This document shows, piece by piece, positions 56,719 through 64,000 of a DNA stretch of 64,000 nt (positions are counted from its first letter, which is position 1; every line of letters begins with the position of its first letter). The stretch lies in assembly GCA_015698045.1 (NCBI GenBank), contig BLAL01000080.1, forward strand, positions 843,336 through 907,335, written 5' to 3'. The translations under genes and the position numbers were made by a program. Source of the DNA: Rhizophagus clarus (Eukaryota; Glomeromycota; Glomeromycetes; Glomerales; Glomeraceae). A model generated the notes under the pieces. The model had not been told where the DNA came from, did not search any database, and saw only the letters and a program-made list of their open reading frames with translations.

Positions 56719-58399
56719 TTATTGTGTATAAATCTGTATTTGCCATAAAAAGTTGCGACGAGCTGTCTTGTCATCATCCACCTCCTCACTTAAACATCTA
56801 ATCCCGTAAATAATAACATTTTGGAGCGCTCTTTCCATTTCTTCTGATAGTTCATTTGAAACACATGTCAACCACTGACGAAATATAGTTGAAACTGAAA
56901 CTTTAGATTTTAACTGGGAAATATTATCGTTAGTGCAACTATTCTGATATGCGAAACCTATATTTGACCATAATTCGCTCCTCCATCCATCAAAAACTTT
57001 TCGAAAACGTTTGCCCATAAAACTAATTTTTTGTTTGTTTTCTTTCTTCTTAGAAAAATGCGGAAATAATTTACTAATTATATCTTTTATCATTGAATTT
57101 CTAGAAGAATGATCAAGGTGTCGAGTACGAAGGAATAGTGCTCTTAATTCAACGTAAATGATATCTAAGATCCATTTTGGGAGAGAACTATAATTATTTT
57201 CTAATATTTCACTCATCTGTTTTTGACTATATTCGCGACTGGTTTTAGGTTCCGTATATTTATCTGAAACATTCGCGTTGGGTCTTGGGGAAGGACTTCT
57301 GGGGTAGTGACGTTCTCTAGTAAAATATTGAGACGGCAACTCCAAATTGTTATTTATGAGTTGTCGTTCAAAATTATCCCTATAATAAAAATAAATGGGC
57401 TCAGAACATATGAATTATAAATATTACAGATTTACTATATATATTTACATTGGAGTGCGGCTCTTCAAAGGTGGAGAACGCAGCGGGGAATGTGGTGACG
57501 TCGCCGGAGAGGATTCCAGTGATGTTATTGTTGATATGGGACTTTGACTTTTCCTGTATTTCTCAGTCATAAAATTGATATAATCGGGTAAAATTAGGCC
57601 GAATTCATCCGCTATTTTCTTCTTAGTTTTATAGGGATCCGGAGATATATTTATTATTTCCTCAATTCTCAAGAACTCCTCTTTTAGCATTTTGTCTACA
57701 ATTATTAAATATCAAGGTAAGTGAACTATTCATATCACAAAAAGAAAGAATAATAAATTTCAATTATAGGTCACCTATTTTTTCTTCATCATCAATTTGT
57801 TGAGGAGGTTGAGGTGGTAATTGAGGTAAGTATTGTTGAGGTTGTTGAGAAGGTGATTGCGACCATTGGTATTCATGATGTGGCCATTGACGTTGCTGAT
57901 TTTGTTGAGGTTGTTGAGGTTGTTGAGGCCATTGAGGTAGAGGTGGTTGCGGCCATTGAGGTTGAGATTGTTGAGGTTGTTGAGGCCATTGAGATTGAGG
58001 TGGTTGCGGCCATTGAAATTGAGATTGTTGAGGTTGTTGAGGCCATTGAGATTGAGGTGGTTGCGACCATTGAAATTGATGAGGTTGAGATTGTTGAGGT
58101 TGTTGAGGCCATTGAGATTGAGGTGGTTGCGGCCATTGAAATTGAAATTGTTGAGGTTGTCGCGGCCACTGAAGTAGAGTTTGGGGTTGAGATTGTTGCG
58201 GTTGTTGAGATTGAGGTTGTTGCGGTTGATGAGATTGAGGTTGTTGCGGTTGTTGAGATTGGGGTTGTTGCAGCTGTTGAGGTTGTTGCGGCCATTGAGA
58301 CTGAGGTTGTTGATATTGCGGTTGCGATGGCTGCCAATGTTTAATAAGAGAACCTTTTTTACGAATTCCTTGTTCTTTATCAAGATCTTGAGAAGACAT
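56719..58399 (-). CDS. Q/P-rich three-exon protein, unknown family
   Basis: Exons 58399-57775, 57695-57449 and 57379-56719 splice in phase to 510 residues. Residues 1-25 carry GIRKKGSLIKHWQP, and 25-205 are tandem Gln/Pro/Trp/Ser units (QPPQSQWPQQPQQSQ). Residues 210-290 hold a short helical region (EEFLRIEEIINISPDPYKTK) and a Ser/Pro linker (SSPATSPHSPLRSPP). The C-terminal 200 residues form a conserved-looking helical domain (WILDIIYVELRALFLRTRHL, KISFMGKRFRKVFDGWRSEL, VSTIFRQWLTCVSNELSEEM). Beyond the stop a protein-like tail (SMELSHYYISAARSFPEDDD, 56546-56745) would join in frame if one T were added to a T5 run. A transposon accessory or Gag-like role is possible, but I do not recognise it. 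A truncated copy lies at 54973. Confidence 0.7.
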
Positions 58400-58439
58400 T
58401 TTAATGATATCTCAATATAAAAAAAAAGAAATAATTGAA

Positions 58440-58930
58440 TAAAAAAAAAAAAAATTTTTTTTATCCCCTTTTTTTTTGCGTTGATCTTACCACATCATGA
58501 TCGAAAAAAATTAATCTTTTTCTTGCATCGTAATTATATCTATGATTAATATGGTTAATTACGAAAAGAAAAAAAATTCTTTTTGCCATTGATCTTATTA
58601 CATCATATGATACAGATTTTTTTAAGGAAAAAAAATATGATTAATATAATGATGGATATTGTGATTAAATCATGGCCAAGTAAAATTAATATTTTTCTCA
58701 CATTGTTACGATTAATTTCGAAAATAAGTTTCTTTTTTACCATTGATCTCAATAGATTTTCTAAGGAAAAAAATTTGATTAATATAATGACGGACATTGT
58801 GATTATCGAGTAAAAATTAATCTTTTTTTCAATTTTTTTCTTTTTTTTAAAAATTCTATCGTGGTTATACCTATTACCAAAAAAAACTTTTTCTGCAAAA
58901 AAAGTTGTTTGCATTGATATCATAACACTA
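58440..58930. repeat. Repeats upstream of the Q/P-rich gene (CATTGATCTTA..ACATCAT)
   Basis: Three or four degenerate units of about 130 bp share TTGATCTTACCACATCAT, TTTTTAAGGAAAAAAA and TGATTAATATAATGA.GGA with A/T runs between them. One copy also lies upstream of the truncated gene at 55140. It is in the promoter position of the minus-strand gene. Confidence 0.6.
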
Positions 58931-59389
58931 CGAGTTATCTTTTCCTTGAACCTTCTCAAACATCTTAAGTCGTATAATTAATAATTAACCTCTCCTATAA
59001 ACAGAGAGCAACTTACTTTAATATAAACACGAATACAAAATACGTTAGTAATGAGAACGAAAAATAAATTCTTTAGGAAAAAGAGATTATTTAAAGCACT
59101 GAACTGAAAGGAATGATTTCTAGGATAGCGAGTGATTTGAACTAAGCCAAAGTTAGAAACAAGATAGTTTCGGTATCTTCAGGCGGTATGGATGAAGACA
59201 ATTCACGTATTAGCCCTTGTTCTACAATTGATTTTTATCAAACTCGCTCTACATTGATTATTTCAGTTCTGTCTCAACCGATCTCCGGGAAGAAGCAAAG
59301 TAGAAATCAAAGAATGGGAATCATGTATGGAAAAGGAACATCTTAAAAAGAAAGAGGCAACGGTTCTGCGAGTTAGAAATATCTGAGTA
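58931..59389. other. Intergenic region
   Basis: Less AT-rich than the neighbourhood, but no frame or repeat is convincing. Confidence 0.35.
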
Positions 59390-59506
59390 GATGATTCATG
59401 CTGAAGCTTCTCTTCTCTCATTTCATCACTGATGCTTTTTCTTATGCGCCTTATTCAAGAAAGCATCCATTTCCCTTTCCTTCGATGACTTGGTATTCTT
59501 GAACTG
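59390..59506 (-). pseudogene. Short frameshifted coding remnant
   Basis: The minus strand reads QFKNTKSSKEREMDAFLNKA HKK, hits TGA, and after a one-base shift continues SISDEMREEKLQHESSTQ. The two pieces join into a charged helix. I recall similar (E/K)EMDAFL...(V/I)SDE(I/M)R text in repetitive glomeromycete proteins but cannot name it. Confidence 0.35.
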
Positions 59507-60527
59507 GTCTTATGCGCATATACTGTATAAAACTTCTGGTCAAATGATCGTAGCATTGCTTTAAATTCCTAATTAGCTAATTACACATGTGCATATTGCA
59601 TATTTTACCAAATTCTGTAGACCAATAAAAATCACAGTTTTGCACTGAGATTATCATTTAATCTCATTTGGATAAATTGTTTGTACTTGGCGTGAAGAAC
59701 AGGTTATACTGTACTAATTAAACTGGCTGGTACTTACAAAAAAGAGATCTTTTTTTCTGTTTTTTTTCTAATTATTATGCTTTTTTATTTCTATCTAAGG
59801 CTGTGTTTTATTGTGCCATTGATTTACTTATTATATGGCTATATTTATTTCACCATCAATCATCGCTTTGTGTAAAGCTATAGTTTGTGGTTGTGCAAAT
59901 TTCCTACTGGCGCTTTCCCGGGTGTTTAATAGAATAATTGGTCGGCAAGTCATGTATAATGTATATTGATATAAAAGAATTTATTTTTTAGTTGTCTTTC
60001 CGGCGCAGATTACTAATGTATATTAATTTAATTGATGGTGTGTGACTAAACAAATATTGATGACAACTTTTCAAATAAAAGGTATCCGTAATTAGACAAC
60101 TAAACAGGAACATCTCAGTGCTAGGATAAGCCTTGTTTAGAATAAGCCCAGCAATTCCGTACTGAGATTTTCGAATGATGTTTCCCATTTAGGATAGGCC
60201 CAACACTTCGCTAGTTGTATATAAATACCCCTAATTTTTCAAGAAAAATAAAGTTTTATAACGATTTCCCTTAATAACTTATTTTCACGTTCCTATTTTT
60301 TTTTTAAAAAAAAAGAATAAAAATTTTAGAAAAAATCTTATTCCCACGTCCTTTTTTTTTTAAATAAATATGATTAAAAAAAAAAAATTTTCTCCTCCTA
60401 CCCGAAAGAACTTCGTTTTATCAAAAAAAAAAAAGAATTTTCTCTTCCTACCCGAAAGAACCTTTAAGTTTTATCAAAAAAAAAGTTCATACTCTTCCTT
60501 TTTAAAATAACGTGTCTTAATTTTAAT
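59507..60527. other. Intergenic region and promoter of zinc-knuckle copy 2
   Basis: Near 60217-60260 GTATATAAATACCCC (TATA-like) is followed by AATAAAGTTTTATAACG. Then A/T runs with repeated TTCTCCTCCTACCCGAAAGAA and TTCTCTTCCTACCCGAAAGAA (60387 and 60437). This fits the 5' region of the gene at 60528. A frame at 59988-60188 is not supported. Confidence 0.4.
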
Positions 60528-61377
60528 ATGCCCGATAACATTGATAACACTACTATTATCGACAATAATAATGAAGTTAGCGATGAATTTTTATATAATT
60601 GATAACCCAAACGCGATTAAAGATATATTAAGTATATCTGTTAATCATTCTATAACAATAAAGAATAATTCTAGTACAATTCAAATGTTAATTACAATAC
60701 TCCAAGGTAAGTTAACACTATGTTTTTTGGGTGCATTGATGCTGTATATGGCTCTATCAGGTTACTGATACTGTATGTTTTGATACTGACTAACAATATA
60801 AGAACGACTTACCGCTGCTTCATCTACTATCTCTCCTCCTATTGTCTCTACTTCTCCTCTTAATGTCTCTGCTATTGCCTCTCCTTCTCCTCCAGTCTCA
60901 ACATACGGATCCTTGTCAGATTCAATTTCATCTTTAAGCTCTTCGCTACCCTTAGACTCTTCAGTAACCTCATCATCAATAACTCCCTTAACGACTTTAA
61001 TTTCATCGATCTCACCAATTTCCTCGATCTCCCCAATTTCCTCGAACCCGCCAATTTCTTCAAACCCAGCTCCTGGTTCAAATTTAAATTTTATATGCAC
61101 GTCGGAGGGGGTCGCTTTATCTAGCAGGACAAATTGGATTGCGCCTATCGGCTCATATAAAGATCCGTGTTACTTATGTGAATATTACGGGTATGGTTTT
61201 AATACCTGCCCGAATATTCAGCAAAATTACCGGGGAAGATGCTGCAGGTGTTGGGTCAGTCCGCACGAGTCAAAAGATTGCCATTTACGAAGAGGTGAAA
61301 AGGTACCTATTCCATTTAAAAAGAATTTTTTAAAGCTGGCCAATTTAATCAAATTTTTTGGAAGAATTGAGGAATAG
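60528..61377 (+). pseudogene. Zinc-knuckle protein, copy 2, one frameshift
   Basis: Exons 60528-60706 and 60803-61377 (donor gtaagt, branch-like CTAAC, acceptor at 60801-60802). With one surplus T in the T5 run at 60588-60592 ignored, the frame gives 251 codons, close to the 247 residues of copy 1 at 34504. Order is the same: Asn/Asp-rich N-terminus (DNIDNTTIIDNNNEVSDEF), Ile/Leu-spaced helix (IKDILSISVNHSITIKNN), Ser/Pro low-complexity middle, SRTNWIAPIGSYKDP, then two knuckles. The first is CYLCEYYGYGFNTC (His replaced by Tyr) and the second CCRCWVSPHESKDC (C-x2-C-x4-H-x4-C). Either a recent pseudogene or an assembly error. Confidence 0.65.
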
Positions 61378-61397
61378 GTTTTTTTTTTAATTCATTT

Positions 61398-61545
61398 CTG
61401 GTCGCCTTGGTGGCGAATTTTTTATTCTATGTAGTTTGTTTGGTCCGCCTGGTGGCGGGTTTTTTTCCTGGTTCGTCTGGTGACGAGTTTTTTTTCTGGT
61501 TCGCCTTGTGGCGTAAAGGTTTCTGGTTCGCCTGGTGGCGTGTTC
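61398..61545 (+). repeat. Five hairpin repeats (TTCGCCTGGTGGCG) after zinc-knuckle copy 2
   Basis: Five units of about 29 bp: GGTCGCCTTGGTGGCGAAT, GGTCCGCCTGGTGGCGGGT, GTTCGTCTGGTGACGAGT, GTTCGCCTTGTGGCGTAA, GTTCGCCTGGTGGCGTGT, each followed by a T run. Every unit folds as CGCC/GGCG or CGTC/GACG around a TGGT loop, and the third shows a paired change. They start about 20 bases after the stop codon, so they lie in the likely 3' untranslated region. Confidence 0.75.
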
Positions 61546-61875
61546 TTTTTTTGTTTTGATATTTTTTTATAATAATAATAATAATAATGCATTTTATCAA
61601 TCACACTGGCACTAAATAAAATTTATTAAGACATTTTTTGAATATTATCTTGAATGCCAAATTGATATGATGATAATGTTAAATTCATATTGCAGAAAAT
61701 ATAAAAAAAATTGTTCAATATGGAAGTCAGTAATTTGATGGCTGTTTAAAAATCTAAGGTTTCTGTTAAGATTGTTTTGTTTCTTTACTATAAAAATGCT
61801 GATCAATAACTTTTAGTTCAGTAAAATTATTAATTTGTATAATAAATTCTTTTATTCAGCAATAAATTTTGAAGT
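61546..61875. other. AT-rich spacer
   Basis: AATAATAAT microsatellite at 61571-61588; otherwise nothing seen. Confidence 0.4.
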
Positions 61876-62221
61876 TCAAATAATTTTGACATTTAATTTT
61901 AATTTATAAATATCCAGATGTTCAAAGCACGCCTTAGCAAAATTTTTGCCAATTGTCATACAACTGAAATTTAACGCGTCTACTGGATTTTCTACAGATT
62001 CTACCCAATCACGATGTTGTCGTAAAAAATTTTTAATATAAAAAATGCTTGCTCGATCTGTAAGCAATAAATTTTTAAATAATGGAAGATTAAATTCTTA
62101 CGGGATTATAATCGGGAGAATAAGATGGCAAAAACTCAAGTCGTATTCCTTTCTCCTCATAAATATTCCGCAAACGCTGACTTTTATGTATAGATACATT
62201 ATCTAAGATTAAAACGCTATA
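61876..62221 (-). pseudogene. Tc1/mariner-type (DD34E) transposase, 3' remnant
   Basis: Two pieces, 62221-62102 and 62057-61876, join across a small intron (gtaaga...gcttacag) in phase. They read SVLILDNVSIHKSQRLRNIY, LEFLPSYSPDYNP then IEQAFFILKNFLRQHRDWVE and stop at 61876. Asp of LDN and Glu of NPIEQ are separated by 34 residues, the DD34E spacing of Tc1 elements. The first catalytic Asp, the DNA-binding domain and the terminal repeats are absent, so this is a 5'-truncated relic. An acceptor-like ctag precedes 62221, so upstream exons once existed. Confidence 0.8.
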
Positions 62222-62559
62222 CTAGTTATTTAACTAAATAAAATATTAAATAAAAATATTTATTATAGTCTATGTGGTTTTATATTTCGCTTCGAAAAAT
62301 GGTAAACAAGTTGGGAAGAAAAAGAGATGGTTAACGCGGCACAATAAAAATCAATAAAATCTACGTACAATGCGAAATCAGTCACATGAATTATTAGCAG
62401 AGTGGTGGCGCTATGATATATTGTAATCTTTATTATCATAAAGGAATAAAAAACATATCAATGTTATCACGGTCTTTTATGTGATATGTACTGTATTTAT
62501 GAAAAAAGATGGAGTTTTAAAGAGCTAGCAATGTTTCTTCCGCTACGGGAAGGAAATTT
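62222..62559. other. Spacer between transposase relic and charged-helix pseudogene
   Basis: No coding or repeat signal is recognised. Confidence 0.35.
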
Positions 62560-63981
62560 CTAGATCTTTTGTAATAACATCTAACTCCTTAACTTTTCTT
62601 TGATATTTGCGCTTTCAGTTTTCAACCCAGACTATTTTGAAGCATTTTCTGGAGAATTCTATTAATTTATCTAGTGAAGTTTCCGATAATTTTGTAAAAT
62701 CGATGGCTGAAACGTATCGCTTAAGATTCTCTTTAAAACCACCTCACGTGATATGAAATTGTTTACTTCCTCGTCGGTAGGATCTGAACTTTCCGTATAT
62801 CCACTTTAAATAGAAAAAAATTTAAGATCATTAATCATTGTAATAAACAATAACATAACAATATGAACGTATCGATCACCTTTCTACAATTTGTCGAAAT
62901 TCTTTTACTAATGTTGAAAGTACATTTTTCAATTGATATCGATAGTCGGAAAATGATTTACGATATCGTTCGTTAATTGACTTTGCCACGCTTTGATAAG
63001 CATCATGCCCCAAAAATTTTTTGTGTTATTTATCAAACGCATGATCGGGCGGATTTCTAGTTCGCAAAAAAAGGCATTTCATTTCTTCATCAATAAGACG
63101 ATAATTATCCTAAACAGTAATAATATCAATAATACATAATACATCAGTAATTCTGTGTAATAATGATTGTTCTTAATTGGTAAGAATGTAACAACCAAAA
63201 TAAGAAATGGATTTTACGTTGTCAGATGGTGACGAAGTCGAGGTGGTTAGTGGCAAATTTGTTGATGGCTGCTTCGTCGAGGCATCAAGCATTTTGTTTG
63301 CCAGATGTAGTACACTTGGATGTAAGACCAACCATTGCAAATTTGCAATTGATTGGTCATTACGCCAAATTGAACCGGAATTTCTTCTTCACTCTCTAGA
63401 AGTAATATTAAATGAAATAAAATTATATTCATTAATTATGTTCAGATTTTATGTTTTTACCGCTTTCATCATTTCATTTTCTTCTTGTTCTTTATCTTTC
63501 TCTCTCTATCCCTCTCTCTTCTCTCTTTCTCTCTTCTCTCTTTCTCTCTTCTCTTTCTCTCTTCTTTCTTTCTCTCTTCTCTCTTTATCTCTCCTCTCCA
63601 TCTCTTTCTTCTCATTTTCTCTTCTTTCTTTTTTCAATATTTCTTTTTCTTGCTGCTGGAAGCATATCTTCATTATAACGAAGTAAATTTAGTTTTAAAA
63701 TAAATTCGCAGAAATATCATTTCAATTGAATAATAAAACAATTATTATAACGTATTTACCCAAAATAATTCTTTCAATATCATCATCTTGTCTATTATTA
63801 CCTTCTCCAGATATCTACATCTTGTCCATGTAAATTATCTTGTTCATGTTCACTTCCTTCCTCTCTCCTTTCATCTCTTTCCTTATTATTAATCACGTGA
63901 AGAGTTGGCAACATATGTACGAATTAGTTTTTTGTAGTCTTTGGGCAGCTTTTGTTGCCGTTGTCTTTTAGGTATCATTAT
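62560..63981 (-). pseudogene. Decayed multi-exon gene with charged helical region
   Basis: Blocks on the minus strand from about 63981: MIPKRQRQQKLPKDYKKLIR; ERRE EGSEHEQDNLHGQDV with a good donor; a Lys/Glu/Arg helix from the GA-rich tract (KEMERRDKERREKERREKE); NLQWLVLHPSVLHLANKMLD; DNYRLIDEEMKCLFLRTRNP; HKKFLGHDAYQSVAKSINER then YRYQLKNVLSTLVKEFRQIV; an intron (AG/gtgatc...tttaaag) that keeps phase into GYTESSDPTDEEVNNFIS; and KLIEFSRKCFKIVWVEN. Lesions: TAA in FDK-stop-HKK, TGA after VEN and at least two frameshifts. The family is unnamed to me. It may continue past the window edge only as promoter, since a start lies inside. Confidence 0.5.
63490..63660. repeat. CT/GA-rich microsatellite within the decayed gene
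   Basis: On the plus strand TCTCTCTTCTCTCTTTCTCTC-like text repeats for about 170 bp. Read on the minus strand it encodes the alternating Lys/Glu/Arg helix. Length slippage here likely produced one of the frameshifts. Plus-strand Ser/Leu-rich frames are artefacts. Confidence 0.7.
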
Positions 63982-64000
63982 AATAGTATTAGGCGCAATT

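Noticed and set aside
57814-58420. Val/Glu-, Leu/Arg- and Asn-rich frames over the Q/P array
   Set aside because: Other frames of a trinucleotide-rich array. Only the Gln/Pro frame has a start, phases and downstream exons.

Overview
The window looks like AT-rich nuclear DNA of a filamentous fungus, most likely an arbuscular mycorrhizal fungus (Glomeromycotina, Rhizophagus-like). The reasons are short spliceosomal introns (about 60-100 nt, GT...AG with T-rich 3' ends), long T/A runs, a heavy load of DNA transposons and miniature elements, and gene families I recall as expanded in that group. The organism is an inference; no rRNA or other marker gene is present. I found no tRNA, rRNA, operon or CRISPR array.

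Layout. 1-12 kb: the tail of one gene, decayed gene remnants (one RING-type), a 359-bp miniature element, one intact small gene (7050-7622, minus), degenerate tandem repeats and a tandemly duplicated ~0.85-kb unit. 14-30 kb: the centrepiece, two paralogous 11-exon genes transcribed away from each other (14029-19142 minus; 23858-29597 plus). Both encode a large protein with a beta-propeller-like N-terminal half and a six-helix ion-transport (TRP-like) C-terminal domain. Both are fully open after splicing (1437 and 1651 codons before the stop). Seven of eleven exons have identical length, and the main difference is the number of coiled-coil repeats in the C-terminal tail (2 versus 7). 30-38 kb: nested miniature elements, a SANT/Myb-like gene copy, a zinc-knuckle gene and AT-rich satellites.

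38.7-41.3 kb is a pogo/Tigger transposon with both ends, TA target duplications and a transposase broken by one stop codon. 42.0-51.8 kb is a 9.8-kb CACTA-type (Tnp2) transposon with perfect terminal repeats and a 3-bp target duplication. It carries a Tnp2 transposase and a divergent RS-rich gene, both with a few inactivating lesions. It sits inside the proline-rich coding segment of a second, inverted SANT/Myb-like copy whose halves flank it (41.9 kb and 51.8-52.4 kb).

53-64 kb: a small gene with stop codons, a truncated copy of a Q/P-rich gene, a Cdc20/Cdh1-like WD40 fragment, the intact three-exon Q/P-rich gene (56719-58399 minus), a second zinc-knuckle gene with one frameshift, a Tc1-like DD34E transposase remnant and a decayed charged-helix gene.

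The channel-like pair, the 7050-7622 gene, the 34504-35247 zinc-knuckle gene and the Q/P-rich gene appear intact. Most other coding signals are broken by one or a few nonsense codons or by single-base changes in homopolymers, consistent with transposon-driven turnover or, for the homopolymer cases, possibly with assembly errors.
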